Source of the DNA: Annona cherimola
Lineage: Eukaryota; Streptophyta; Magnoliopsida; Magnoliales; Annonaceae
Reading direction: 5' to 3'
Length of the DNA stretch: 64,000 nt
Assembly: GCA_030490835.1 (NCBI GenBank)
Contig: CM059977.1
Location: forward strand, 22,611,335 to 22,675,334
Below, one piece after another: positions 22,190-34,250 of the stretch (the stretch's first letter is position 1; each line of letters starts with the position of its first letter). A program made the translations under genes and the position numbers. Under the pieces are notes generated by a model. It saw only the letters and a program-made list of their open reading frames with translations. It did no database searches and was not told where the DNA came from.

Positions 22190-23022
22190 TGTTGAACATA
22201 ATCTATGGATTTGATTTCAAATCAAATTAATTTTTGTTATAAAATGCACCCTATATTCGTTAACGGTTCAAATTTGTATTAATGATAATATGTTATAACG
22301 ATAATATGTAACCGAATGGAGCAATTAATCATTTTAATTACAGGTGAAATTGGTCCAAGGCTCCATTGGGTTAAAGATAATATTGCTATAAATTGATAAA
22401 AAAAAAATCAGAAAATTCATAACCTTCAAACCCCAAAATTAAATTTATATTTTGTTTTTAACTATTTAAATTATTATTTTTATCGAGCTTATGAGTTTTA
22501 AAAAATACTTTTGCCCGTCTACACATTTTAGTTGCATTTGTTGAAATTCAGTGACACTTATAAATATTTTCCATTAAAAATCGCGCCAGAAATGGCAAAC
22601 TTAATTAATAAAAAAAACCTATCCAAAAAATAGAAGAAATAGGATTGAGCAGGAATTCAGAGTCGACTTTATTCCATTGTTAGATAAGACGACGAAATTG
22701 TCAGCAGCACAGACATAGCACGGCTGTTAAGTTCTCATCCTTAGTGCTGAAGTGTTTCGAGTTCAATGCTAGTGTAATATTGTCGCACTCTGGTACGAAA
22801 CCCGATACTTAGCCTAGTATTAATGTATTAACGCACTCCAGGTCGAGTGTTAAACTCAGTACTAATACATGAAAGGTGTTTTTTAAATAAAAAAATTGAG
22901 AGCGGGTTTTTTTCTAGTGTGGGACTAGTATGGGTCAAGTAAAATCCGCTCAGTTTGCACTCAAAAGATAAATTATCTAAGATATAATTTATATACTGAT
23001 AAATTATTGTATAAGGTATTAA
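22190..23022. other. AT-rich spacer
   Basis: No gene or clear repeat is recognised. A short passage near 22770-22870 repeats cactctggtacga / cactccaggtcga-like text but is not a clear array. Confidence 0.35.
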
Positions 23023-23492
23023 TATATTTAAAGGTTAATTTCAAATACACCCACTACATTTGACCTTAATTACAAATATACTCACTAAGTTTGAAAACTT
23101 TCACATATACGCACTAAGTACGAGTAAAATTTTAAATATATCCATTATCCATCATATGAAATGTCTAATATGTCCTTTATTATTTAATAATAATAGTCAT
23201 TCAATTATGATAGAAGTTAGAACAATATAATTGAAACACATCTAATGTGAGAGAAAAGCTAGACATAATAAGTTTTGACGGTATATATATTGCACAAATC
23301 ACAATAAATGTTAGATTAATCAGAGGTATTTTAGGATTTTAAAATTATTAAACGTTTATAACTGTTATAATGAGTATATTTAAAATTTCACTCATACTTA
23401 GGGAGTATATATGAAAGTTTTCAAACTTAGTGAGTATATTTGTAATTAAGGGCAAATGTAGTGAGTATATTTGAAATTAATCTTATATTTAA
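23023..23492. mobile_element. Mutator-type MITE with long TIRs and 9-bp target duplication
   Basis: The element spans 23032-23483 (452 bp). Its left end, aggttaatttcaaatacacc.., is matched in reverse by the right end, ..tatatttgaaattaatct. The arms stay complementary for roughly 90 bp, for example actcactaagtttgaaaact against agttttcaaacttagtgagt. Perfect 9-bp repeats tatatttaa flank it at 23023-23031 and 23484-23492. Long TIRs plus a 9-bp duplication are the signature of Mutator-like elements. There is no transposase, so it is non-autonomous. Confidence 0.88.
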
Positions 23493-23879
23493 ATGTGTAT
23501 ATGACTCATTTGAGCCAAATGCAAAATAAGTCATAGCACATGTAAATAAATAGGATAAATTCATATATATGTGTGTGTGAAAATTGTTACAATGCATATG
23601 ATTGCACTGTACAGTTCATGCGTTATAGGTAATCAATCTCATCTATTGTATTTAAAATTATTTACTTTATTAGTATATTAATTTTCATTTAAATCCAACA
23701 TGTACATGGTCTCATCTTAAAATGGTACAAAATCAATGTAATAAAATTGTTTAACATAAATATCAATTTTAAAGTGGTATTTTCGACATCTAAATTGTAT
23801 AAAGTATAATTTTTATATAAATAAAATAATTTTATAAAGTATTTTAATATTCTAATATATGTGAGACTTATTTTGCAGC

Positions 23880-24115
23880 AGACTGCATGATAACATATTT
23901 ATGTATATACGATATGACAACTGATATTACAATCAAACACACTTACTATCCTCATACCATGGAGAGAATATTTTATAACCACCCCCACTCCGAGAATTTT
24001 ATAATAAACCCCAAAACCAGGGAAATGTAAAAATTTCACTCGCATGAAACATGACTCAAAACCGTGTCTCCTCCTTTTCAACCCTGGGCACGAACCACCT
24101 CATCAGTACTCTACT
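23880..24115 (-). mobile_element. Possible diverged SINE of the 10.5-kb type
   Basis: The stretch caactgatattacaatcaaa near 23917 matches the tail region of the SINE at 10514-10767 (caactgatattacaattaaa). Minus-strand text near 24070-24045 (acacggttttgagtcatg) could be a decayed B box. No target duplication was found. Confidence 0.35.
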
Positions 24116-24149
24116 GTTTATTTTGGTTTCCTAACCTAATTATAAAAGA

Positions 24150-24434
24150 TATTTTAAATGCTGGTATTTGCTAACACTTAAAATTTTTCAAACTAAGACT
24201 TTTTACTTTTTACGATTACTTTATTTTTTAATTATTTCTTAGTTTTTTCTTATATAACTATCATATTTTTTAATTATTTCTATACGATTACCCATACATC
24301 TAGCCTTTCTATTTTAACTTTATTTTTCTTACTCTCATCATTATCTCAATCATATCACATCATTTTCTTACTTTTCGAAAATTTTTACACTAAAATTTTT
24401 GTTTCAAAAGTTTTGTTACTTCTCAAACACACAA
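24150..24434 (+). mobile_element. Tourist-like MITE, family A (diverged)
   Basis: Body phrases tttctatacgattacccata, tattttaactttatttttc and atcatatcacatcatttt, and the end cttctcaaacacac, identify a family A copy. The left end is eroded. Confidence 0.65.
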
Positions 24435-24606
24435 ATAATTAATTTATATTCGAACATGAAAATATCAGTAATTTAAATGTACATTCAAGCGCTATCATCC
24501 GCTTCGGTATTAAATTTTCTATGGAATTTAATTATAAAGAACGAAAATCCATTGAACCAATTTCAAAAGCACATACATCGTTGGTAGATTGATTGCTACA
24601 TGCTAG

Positions 24607-24735
24607 ATTAAAAAATGATAGTTTGCAAATACATCCATATAATTGGACTGTAATTACAAACATACCCACACATTTTAAAAATTGCAAACAAACATATAGT
24701 TTGATACTAATTGCAAGCATACCCATAATAATAAC
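24607..24735. mobile_element. Half of a long-TIR AT-rich element
   Basis: The sequence tttgcaaatacatccatata.. ttggactgtaattacaaaca .. attgcaaacaaacatatag matches one arm of the elements in PAR1 intron 2. The opposite arm is missing. Confidence 0.4.
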
Positions 24736-24779
24736 TATTGTCAAACAGAAGTAACGCAGCTGTTAAGACCTTTTTCTTT

Positions 24780-26120
24780 CTTCAAATTTCTGTTCAATTT
24801 AGGGAATTATGGGCAGACTTTTGGCTAAAATTTTCTGATTTATTTGTATTATACGTTGTTGCTGATTTTTCCTTATGATTTATTGAGTTTTTTCTAAGAG
24901 AAATACAATGGAAGAACGTTTCAAGATGAATCGATGATCTAGATTGCCTAAAATAGGCCGCAAATACACAGTCTCTGATGCATTACCAGAGCACCAATGT
25001 GGTGCTCCATGATGCATAATTCAATTCATCCATGGCTTCTGTCGCCTTTACTTGAGTAAGCATGCCATTAATCGAGTCCCTCTAGTAAGCCAATGTCTTT
25101 AGATCTGTCAATAATTTTATTGATTCTGTCTGCTATTGCTACCATCCGCCATTAACATTGGGTTCTTCTACCACTTTTTCCTCTTCAAGCTTCCATGAAA
25201 ATCAACAAGAACCACCTCTCCAAATTCAATGACAACAGATTTTGCTATCATTAATTCTGGCTAGCACTATCAGCATCATTCGTCCTATCTACTAGCAACC
25301 AAAGACCGCCCATATTCAATAATGGCTTCATCCTTCTCCATTTCAACCATCCATCAGCAACCCACAACAATCATTCTCTTTCAGATCAAACAATGTAAAT
25401 CTATTTTCCTTCCTCTATAATTGATTCTCTTCCTTTGCACCAACCACGACAAGCATTCATCTTCACAAAATTGACACCATCATAACGAAAAGTAATCTAA
25501 AAAAATCGTTTACTCCTACAAAAATCAGACAATAAGCCAATAACAATAATTTCAACTTTTCTCTTCCATTTTAAATTACAAACGCCCTATCTAGCAACAA
25601 GGATATTTTCATCAAAATCAAATTTTGTAAGACTGATGTTAACAGGAGTTTATCGTGCCACAACAGAAAAAAAGACACCATAGGTATGTGATAGGGTCTA
25701 GGAGGGTAGGTGGGTCTGGCCTGTTTGTGGATCTAGTAGCTAGTAGCCATTAGTATAAATAGAGAGTGACGGGAAGGAGAAAGGGTGCTTGATTTGTAAT
25801 CGTTTCTAGTTCTTAGTTTATTAGTTGCAGTAGAGGGAGAACATCGTCATTGTCAATTAGAGTCGGTGCTCAATCTCATTTCTTGTACTTTCTTCTGTAA
25901 TGCTCTCATCTGATTCAATCAATAGATTTGGATTCTAACAAGTTGGATCCTAACAGGTATGCCTACAATTAGTATTCTTTTCAGTACCATGTACCTGACC
26001 ACCTCATGACTTATGAATTCATTGATAATTAGTGCTTAAGTTAGACAACTAGATTTTCCTTCTTATTCTCCATTTTTCAAAAAGTGTTGTTATATCCCTG
26101 ACTGTTGTTGCTGTCGGTAT
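24780..26120. mobile_element. Probable retroelement remnant with LTR-like end
   Basis: Positions 25637-25955 begin tgttaacagg and end ggatcctaaca, giving TGTTA..TAACA ends. They contain tataaata (about 25757), as in an LTR promoter, and a T-rich 3' part (tcttgtactttcttctgtaa). No flanking 5-bp duplication is visible. The upstream part (24960-25500) is less AT-rich than its surroundings but has many stops. A solo or decayed Copia-type LTR is the best reading, held weakly. Confidence 0.3.
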
Positions 26121-26700
26121 GTATAGTATGTTTAGGGGTGTAACCGAGTCAGGTTATTTGAGTTAGAGGCTAAAGCTAATCCAAACCCTTTAAAGAATAA
26201 CTCCTTTATAAAAACTTCAACCCTAACTCTATCCATTTAACATAAATACGTTACGTTTTTCATAAAATGGAATAGGCTGAATAATAAAATGATAAACTAA
26301 TTAAAATATAATCATAAATATAGTTTCTAATGTTTATAATTTATTTTAATTTAAAAGATTGGTTTTTATATTTATCTTTAATTAGAATATTCATTCCACT
26401 GTCAACAGTTATTGATAATTTAGTAAAATAAAAATAAATAAAATATTAATTATTCTATATTATGAGTTGTAAATGGATTATACAGATTATTGGGTTAACA
26501 CAGGTTGGATAATCGAGTTGACGGGTTGTATTAATTCAAACTACGACCAATTCATTTATTTAAATAGGTTAAATGAGTCATATAAATGAGAGGGTGAGTT
26601 AGAAAATTTCAATCCTAATCTGCCTCAAACAGAGGATTTGGTTAGTTAGTCCAGAGTTGACCCTAACCCGGTTACACTGGCAAGTATGTTATCATTGGGG
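26120..26700. repeat. Diverged dispersed repeat
   Basis: Phrases such as ggggtgtaaccgagtcaggt, ataaaaacttcaaccctaac and gggttgtattaattcaaact are typical of an old dispersed plant repeat. Related text (actccaaccc, ctaattacagaaactcaaac) occurs at 58850-59110. Element class is unknown. Confidence 0.35.
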
Positions 26701-27485
26701 CCCAACAGGTCTCGGTAACATGGAACGTTAGGAGTGGAAAGGGTCATATTTTCATCGCAAATGATTCAAGTGCAGCTCTGGGCTGGAATTAAAGAGCCCA
26801 TCAGTATTTTGCCCTGAAAAAACTGCGAGTGAGGGCGGGCCTCGTGGCCGGGTCTGACCGGACGCGAGACGAATCTCCATCGGACGAGAAAAGGACTTGC
26901 CAGGAACAACCTCAACCAGACCGTTTTTCCAGTCTCAGCTTCCAAAAACGAATGTTCGCACATGGAAGTGGAAGGGATACGTTTAGGCTCCATCCCCCAT
27001 CCCATTCCCACCCCACTTTACACCTCAGGCCCTTCATCCGGACCCCTACCAACCCCAACGGGCAGCAAAAAAACCGACCACTTGAATCGCATTGCGCCCG
27101 TAGACCGGACATAAAAACAACGCATGACGTTCTTTTTTTTTTTTTTAATCTCTTGGATGGACTAGCGGATGACAATCTTAAATCAATACCAATATATAAA
27201 ATAAATCGGTAGGCCATGATGAAAGATGTTTCCTCCATGGAAAAGATTCTCACATGTATTACATCTGATTCCCGCCACGTGTCGCGTTAAGGGGACATCC
27301 GAACCCTTCATTTGGTTAACAGCTCAACGGATGGAGGATTACGTGCGGCTCGTCGGACGAATATGAAAGCAAGGGCTGGAGATGGACGGTTGGATGATCC
27401 GTCTTCGGAATGACAGCGGTTAGAGGCGGTAGCTGCGGCGGGGGGTTTCTGCATATGAGAGAGAGAGGGCGGGGGGTTGTTGCAT
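26700..27485 (+). promoter_or_regulatory. Upstream region of the MYB gene, with G-box
   Basis: This stretch is less AT-rich. CACGTG (27276-27281, in gccacgtgtcgcg) is a G-box/ABRE-type element about 210 bases before the MYB start. A tatataaa at about 27193-27200 could be a distal TATA box. Antisense and sense open frames here encode no recognisable protein. An ATG at 27455 opens a short upstream frame out of phase with the MYB start. Confidence 0.4.
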
Positions 27486-30400
27486 ATGAGCGAGAGAGAG
27501 AGAGAGATGACTGAAACGGAAACGGCGGCTGCAGAAGCCGATGGAGGTGGGCGAGGAGGGGCGGGTGGGTCGGAGGACCGAGTCAAGGGGCCGTGGTCGC
27601 CCGAAGAAGACGCCATTCTGAGCCGGCTGGTCAGCAAGTTCGGGGCAAGAAACTGGAGCCTTATCGCCAGAGGAATCGCAGGCCGCTCCGGCAAGTCTTG
27701 CCGGCTCCGCTGGTGCAATCAGCTCGATCCCGGCGTCAAGCGCAAGCCCTTCACTGGTATCATACGTCCATGCGTACGAGATTCATTCCACAACTTATTT
27801 AATTGCTTACTTTCACCAGCCGCTGCGATCGTTTGTGCTCTCTCTCTCTCTCTCTCTGCTAAAAATCGGATTTTTAATGACGTTCTCGTGTTTTTCAGTC
27901 ATCAGCTGGAAAATAGAAATTCCAGCAAGCAGGACCTACTTACTAATGCAGATTATCGCTAAGCTGCTGATTTATAGCAGAGCATCTTTATTTATCTATT
28001 TTTCGTCAACGTCATTTCGGTGCTTTCTTTTTGTTTCTTTTGAGAACTTGACTTTTTTCCTTTCTAATTCAGTGGGAAGTAGTGGATTTCTAATTGAGAC
28101 AAGCAGGGCTGATAATTTAGTTATCCAGATGATAGCTGAGCAGCGCCTACTGCCAATGTTGCTTCTATGATCAAAATGCAACTACGGTAGAAGATGACAC
28201 TGACCATTTTGGGAATGTTTTCAGCTGAACATTGATTGATTGTTTATTTTTTTTCTTTAATTTCCCTTTGGAATCCCCGCCCTAGATGTTGAATTTGGGA
28301 TCTTAATTTTAAAGAGATTCTTGGCTTGGGTGTATTCCAGCAGTAGCAGTTGAACAACTTAAAAGATGTTTTGGATTACTAAATGCTAATGATGGTGGCT
28401 GCTTGATTAACTTGAAAACTAAGCAGAGGTTAATGGATATTCTGACCAAATGAAGCTCCTAAGAGATGCGAGAAATTCATTATAGGAAATGTAAAAAATT
28501 CATTGCAATGAACCTTCCAATTCAAAAAAATCATGATGGTTTATATCGGGAAAAAAAAGTCATAATGGTATTTTTGGAACATATGTACTTCATTACTTTT
28601 TGTTTGGATAAAAGAAGCCTGTAAATATCAATAAGAAAGCTGTTAGAAAGGGAAAATAACATTGAAAACTTTGGCAAATACAAGTAGCCGTACGGGCAAG
28701 CGACAAAGTAAATATGCAATTACGTTGTTAAGCCAAACTATGAGTGGTTCAGAAGAAGCAACTAGTATAAAGCGAACAGCAGTATAAAATGATGTGTTTT
28801 TCCAAATCTGTCTAGCGGTACATTACAGGCAAGATAAGCAACTAAGCTTCATTTTTAAACACCTTAAAAAAAGAAATTTAATAAGGTTACACCATCTCAA
28901 CATACTCCTAATCTTTTTGCTAGGATGTTTCTTTGATCAAGCCACTGCGTTTTCAAAATTAACCTTCTAGAATTATTGGTTTAAATTTCAGCCAGTAAAA
29001 ATGAAAAGAAACAGTTTGTAGTCCATGGATAGCATTAATAAATGGTCAAGTAAAAAAGCTGTTGGCAAGGGTAAATAATTTTGAAAACTTGGGTGTAAAC
29101 GAGTGGCTATACAGGCAAGCAAATAAGCAAATCTGTGTTAAAGACAATATTTTATTAGGGAAAGAAGAAGCAATAGAACAGAATGAAGTTACTGCAGTGT
29201 GAAACAATGTTCTTCGAAGTCTGCACTGATGCCTGGAGGTACAGTGTGGGCAAGATAAACAGCTTCAAAAAGAAGTTCAATAAGGTAATAGCATCTCAAC
29301 AAGTTCCTAATGTTGTGCACTAGGATCTTCCATCAATTAGGGCAAAAGATGCACAAAATTAGATGCCGTTACTGATGCTTAAGCTGGTAGCATTGATGAA
29401 ATGCCTCATAAAAGATATGAGGAATCAAATTGGAACATGTGCTCCAATTTGAAGTTAAGTTGATGTTTTCTAAAGGTGGATATCAAAAGCATTCAAGGAG
29501 ACATTGGAAGAAAGTCGATCATGCCTCTTAAAGAATAAGTGTGTGTAATCATTGACAAACAATCATGGACACTTCATGTAAGCGGAAAGTTGTTTTTTAC
29601 ACATGAATTCCTGACATCATTATATATTGAAGGTCATACTTGTCATAGAACAAAAGCTATATTTGACGAGTAAAATTTCAAATAGCTTTTAATTGGATAT
29701 TGTCTATGTAATCAATTCATGGATGCTTTTCAAACAAATAGTAAGCGACATTTTTTTCATTACCCTGCATATAAAGTTAGCAGAAGAGATCATAGAAGAA
29801 TGATGATGACACTAATAGAGTACTTGGATAAGTATTGAGAGATGAGAGGAAATGGATGAAAAAAATGTACTATTTTAGATGAAAACGAAATCTTGGAGTG
29901 AATTGTCGGACACAGCCAAGGTTTTCCAGCACATGGAAATAAGTTGCAACACTTTGTAGAAGCAAAAAATCAACATTCCCATTCTATTTTGTGTACATTA
30001 AATTTATTTTTTCGTGCATATGGTGATCTTTTAGGATGTATAAATGCCATTTATGATATAAAAGAAGCTCAAGGAATCTAATGGTTCTGCTCAGATTAAA
30101 GAATCTAAGGTTCTCGTTGGGAATTAGGAAGAAGGGTACAGATGAGAAAAATCAAAATGCAAAAAAGAAGAGAAGATGATATCGTCAAGAAAAGAATGAT
30201 GTCAGCTACATGATGAGTGAGATAGACTTTTGGATGGCAAGATAGGGTGTGAGGATTGAGATAAATAGGTAATGATGATGAAAGCTATGGTTACTGGAAT
30301 TTTGTGAGCTCATGGATGCTGCATCAATCAAATGGTGTGATCAAATGTAAAAAAAGTTAAAAGCCGAATGACGAGCACCTCTCTATGCTCTTTCAGTTTC

Positions 30401-32145
30401 TAAAATTGCAAGAGTCATACCACCCATTAGTGCTCTTTTCTTAACTACAAGTTCGAATATTTTATTGATGCAATCTCCATGGGCATGCTTACAAGTAGTT
30501 AGACTGCCTTATTTCATACTTTTTTTTGACGACTGCCTTACCAAATTACTTAAGTCAAAATGTTTCTTGGTACAGTAATGAATGGATGTGGTTGGGCTTT
30601 CAAACAATACGCATTTGTTCATGTTTGTTGATGGATAGGAATTTGCTTGAGGAGATGTTATATACATAGCAATGTTGCTTATGAATTCCCTATTGTTCGA
30701 AGTGTTCCAAAGTTCCAACAATAAGCTTATTGCCCATATTTTGGATAAAATATTATATATATTTTTACCATATATTACATCATCTCAACCGGTATTACAA
30801 CCAAGCTTTGAGACAATTCTTACAATTTTCCTAACAATATTCTACAAATATCTAACTAATAATCTGGTTTTCCTAACAGTATTTCCTAAATATCCCAACT
30901 GGTGGATGCTCCCACAGAAACTTAGGGAGACATAACACCACCAATGTTCACTTGCAAATGTCGTTGCTGTGCCTTGAATCGAAGTCACCCAGCTAATGGG
31001 GCACGGCTTCGTACCACTAAGGCAACGCCTTAGAGGCGGATAAAATGTTATATTAATATAGTGTTAGATGCAAAAATTAATTTTTCTCATGAACTCAATA
31101 TCATTGTAATTGTTATAGTCTTATGGAGTTCCAACAATCAGCTTATTGCCCATATTTTGGATGCAAGTGTTATATTTTTTTGAATTCCTCTGTTTGGACT
31201 GATTAGCTTATTATTCTTGTTTATTTGTGGAGGTTTTTGTTTGTTATGATTCTTTACTTTGAACTTACCCCTATAAGTATGAAAATAGTTTGTGTAGTCA
31301 AGTGGGAGATTGTGAGTCAATACGGTTGGTCTTATTAAAATCTTATTCAGACCCTTTTCTGTGAGCCCCCCAGAATATTTTTACACTTATTCTTTTGGTA
31401 AGATCTTAAAGACAAAATAGAATTTCAGGTGGGCCACAAAGTTAGAATTATTTGATCATGGATAACTGGATATCTACCATCAAGAAATTTCTCGCACATT
31501 TCAACATGTTTGAATGGTTGCATTTAGTTTCCATATTTTGATCATGACTTTATACATTTTCAAATGTTGAAGCCTTCATAAATCTTTGATTGAAGCAATC
31601 AAGTATCTTCATAAATCAAATAATGCCAGATATAATAGCTGGCCTGTAACTCATTAAAAGTATCGCAATGAACCAAAATAAAACAGCCTTACTGAATTGC
31701 AATCCTTCCAGTGCTTATGTTCTTTCCCTGCAAGGATGCGATGATTGATCAGGTTTGTGGTGTGGCTTCCAATGACATTCCTAGTCATTCTTTTGACAAG
31801 CGGTTAAATGACATGTTAACAATCATCATATTCTCATACAAGCTTTTGGGTGCTTGGTGTTGGTTGTACACAAATTTTGCTCACCCTGCCAAAATAGTGA
31901 AATATCTTTTAGCATGAATGGAATCAAGATTTATGCAAATGGCCTGACAGTGACTGGTATGCAAAGAATGAAGGCAAGAACTACAGGCATAAAGAAAAAC
32001 TAATGGAAGATAATAACTAATCGGAGCAGTCTTCTTCAGATATATTTATGGGGGCTAGATGATTATGTCTTCTGATGAGCTAAACCATTGGGAATGTTTT
32101 CCAAGTAATCTGAAGAATGACATAAAGATCAGGATTTAGTAAATT

Positions 32146-32180
<35 letters not shown>

Positions 32181-33598
32181 GGATTTAGTACAGACTCTTC
32201 AGAAAGGAGACTTTTTTACATCAACAATTTTGAACAATAAGTGTATGGATGTAAGAACTCAATCCACCTATGTAGATTCTAATTCTAGTCTGTTTATTGG
32301 CTAAATAAAGGACCCAGCAGATGCCATTGTGATTTGCATTTTTATCTTTTGTTGGAGCTTAATGCACAGTCTTATAATACCCATTTCTTTGTCTGTGAAA
32401 CCCCTAAACCATTGCAGCATCTTCCCACTGGGTTTGCTAGTTAAACTTCCCTGGATCAAGTATTTAAACTTGTTCAAAGAACATTCAGGAGAGAGCCAAC
32501 TTAAAATATTTAGGAATCATGATAATAATTCATTCGTAGTAAGAATACTGATTCGTGGAAAAAACTTTTTGCTTCACAAGGTATGGTTTATACTGTAGAC
32601 TCAAAATGGTCTGACCCTTCCTTGGACCCTTGCGTAGCAGGAACTTAAAGCACCAATCTGCCCTTTTTTTTTATTTTATTAAGAATACTGATGGGCGGAC
32701 AGCTGTGATATCACATTTGAAGGTCTTTTAAAGGTTTTAACAATCTGATACTTTGTGGAGGTGTACTGAGACAGTGGGTTTTCTTGTAGAGGAGGAGGAT
32801 CATATCATTGTTGCTGCTCATGCAATCCATGGAAACAAATGGGCATCAATTGCGAGGCTGCTACCTGGGAGGACAGACAATGCAATCAAGAATCACTGGA
32901 ACTCTACTCTACGACGCAGATGCATAGATCCTGATAGGTTGAGAGCCACCCCTTGTGATGTATTGGATGATGTTAGCATAGAAAGAACCAAAGGATCTTC
33001 TGAGGGGACACTCTCATGTGGAGATGCCAATTCCTTAAAGTGTTATGAGGGAAAGGATGCCATTAGCTCCATTGAAGACCAATCTGGCCATTCCAATGAG
33101 AAATTCCAAACCAGAGATGATCAGTGTGGGTCTGAAGCAGAAGACCCACCAACTCTTTTCCGACCAGTGGCCAGAGTAAGTGCTTTCAATCCATACAATC
33201 CAGCCAACAGTTCACAAAGCTCTAGATTTTCAACGGTAATTCCACCCCAGGGCCCACGTATGCAAGGACCTTCACCTGACACTGGATTCTGCAGGCTGCT
33301 AGACAGCATCAGCAGTGATCAGCAGGTCCCGTCTCAATGTGGTCACGGTTGCTGTAGGGCACAAGGTGATAGTCCTCAAAGCTCATTACTGGGGCCTGAG
33401 TTTACTGACTTCATTGGGCCTCCACCTATTTCAAGTATTGAATTGGCTGCAATAGCGACGGATTTAAGTAATATTGCCTGGCGGAAGAGTGGCTTGTTGA
33501 ATAGCAGTTCTATGATATTGGACCAAGCAGCAGGCAAGATTATGTCACAAGGGACTCAAAACTGCAACAGCTGTGTACTGAAGGAGTTTGGAGGGTGA
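27486..33598 (+). CDS. R2R3-MYB transcription factor, MYB1/MYB25/MYB109 type
   Basis: Two exons, 27486-27756 and 32790-33598, join in frame (GT-AG) to 359 aa. The R2 repeat (about residues 33-84) has VKGPWSPEEDAILSRLVSKF with Trp37, Trp57 and Trp76. R3 (about 86-135) has HAIHGNKWASIARLLPGRTD and NAIKNHWNSTLRRRC; its first Trp is replaced by Phe89, as is normal in plants. The text CNQLDPGVKRKPFT and AAHAIHGNKW places it with Arabidopsis MYB1/25/109 (subgroup 23) rather than the MYB44 group. The bHLH-interaction motif is absent. The C-terminal 220 residues are Ser-rich and disordered, with a conserved-looking FTDFIGPPPISSIELAAIA segment. Start codon: 27486 is the first in-frame ATG; 27507 (352 aa) is the alternative. 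It is a nuclear DNA-binding regulator; targets cannot be inferred. Confidence 0.93.
28610..29345 (+). repeat. Diverged tandem duplication in the MYB intron
   Basis: Segment about 28610-28930 and segment about 29035-29345 align in order through shared phrases: aagctgttagaaagg / aagctgttggcaagg, tacgggcaagc / tacaggcaagc, ggcaagataagcaac / gggcaagataaacagc, aataaggttacaccatctca / aataaggtaatagcatctca. The offset is about 420 bp. Divergence is high, so the duplication is old. Confidence 0.7.
30712..31175 (+). repeat. Duplicated 45-bp phrase bracketing a SINE
   Basis: The phrase agttccaacaat.agcttattgcccatattttggat occurs at about 30712 and again at about 31127. It precedes and follows the SINE copy. 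Either the duplication predates the SINE, or a larger rearrangement duplicated the target region. Confidence 0.75.
30743..31053 (-). mobile_element. Second SINE copy of the 10.5-kb family
   Basis: On the minus strand the unit starts near 31037 with a tRNA-like head. It has an A-box-like ccttagtggtacg and a decayed B box acttcgattca. It continues through a body that aligns with the SINE at 10514-10767 (cccacagaaacttagggaga against cccacaaacttgaggagact on the plus strand). Flanks ggataaaatattatat (30743-30758) and ggataaaatgttatat (31038-31053) form a 16-bp duplication with one mismatch. Inserted in the MYB intron, antisense to it. Confidence 0.75.
32128..32190 (+). repeat. Tail-only poly(A) retro-insertion with 14-bp target duplication
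   Basis: Perfect copies of atcaggatttagta lie at 32128-32141 and 32177-32190. Between them is only aattc followed by about 30 A. This is what target-primed reverse transcription leaves when just the tail of an RNA is copied. Confidence 0.75.
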
Positions 33599-34250
33599 TC
33601 ACTGATCAGACAAAAGCCTAATGTGGTGGCATGATTACAGTAACAGCGGCAATAGGAAAGAGAGAGAATTCCTCTCCAAGTACGGTTGTTCATCGGAAGG
33701 AAAGGAAGCTTGCTACTTTGGACCATAGTAAGAGATAAACTGATGTTTCAAGCTGTTATGGTGTTGTTGTATTCAGAAGGGCCGATGAACACTTTCGTGG
33801 GTGTTGCAGTGGCATAGATTTGACATGAACTTGGGATTTGAATGAATTCGACCCAGAGAATTCTGTTGATGGTGACATTTAATGAGAATGGGTTTTGTGG
33901 TTTGTTTGTTCTAGACTTTGGCAGTCGCCTGGCTGTGGCTGAACGGAATTATTTCTCACACTCAAACAGGTAAGAAAACCCATTCAAGAACTATTTCGTG
34001 AATAATGAAGCGTGAGATCACATCTTGTACAATGCCATTTGACTGATTTACAAAGTCACAACCTCTCAACAGTTTCATTTATTTCCATCTCGGCTTACAT
34101 TTTCGTCGCTGCTTTTGTTCTTTTTTTTCCCCCCCTGATCAGTCATCGCTTTTGTACTTGGAGATGAAGTCTAATCAGGAACAAGACGCCATTGCATATT
34201 CGTTGATTGAGGTTTTAAATTCATGATGAGGGAGTCTCTGTCTTTATGTA
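33599..34250 (+). other. MYB 3' untranslated region and flank
   Basis: The sequence after the MYB stop stays less AT-rich for several hundred bases, consistent with a 3' UTR. It ends near an (AT)n microsatellite at 34250-34269. No further exon is seen. Confidence 0.5.

Larger units (their letters stand above)
27757..32789 (+). other. 5.0-kb intron of the MYB gene
   Basis: The intron splits the codon for residue 91 near the start of R3. It contains a (CT)n run at about 27838-27859, an old 0.3-kb duplication (28610-29345), a SINE (30759-31037), a duplicated 45-bp phrase (30712 and 31127) and a tail-only poly(A) insertion (32142-32176). Numerous short open frames inside it have no resemblance to known proteins. 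Borders are GT at 27757 and AG at 32788-32789. Confidence 0.85.

Noticed and set aside
26829..27253. Overlapping frames of 127 and 113 aa upstream of the MYB gene
   Set aside because: They occupy opposite strands of the same GC-richer promoter region and resemble nothing; a poly(T) run supplies part of each.
27308..27718. 136-aa minus-strand frame opposite MYB exon 1
   Set aside because: It is a shadow of the GC-rich MYB exon; no resemblance to known proteins.
32753..32789. MYB exon 2 read from an upstream start at 32753 as a separate single-repeat MYB
   Set aside because: The acceptor at 32788-32789 joins exon 1 in the correct phase and restores a complete R2R3 domain; the upstream codons do not match the family.
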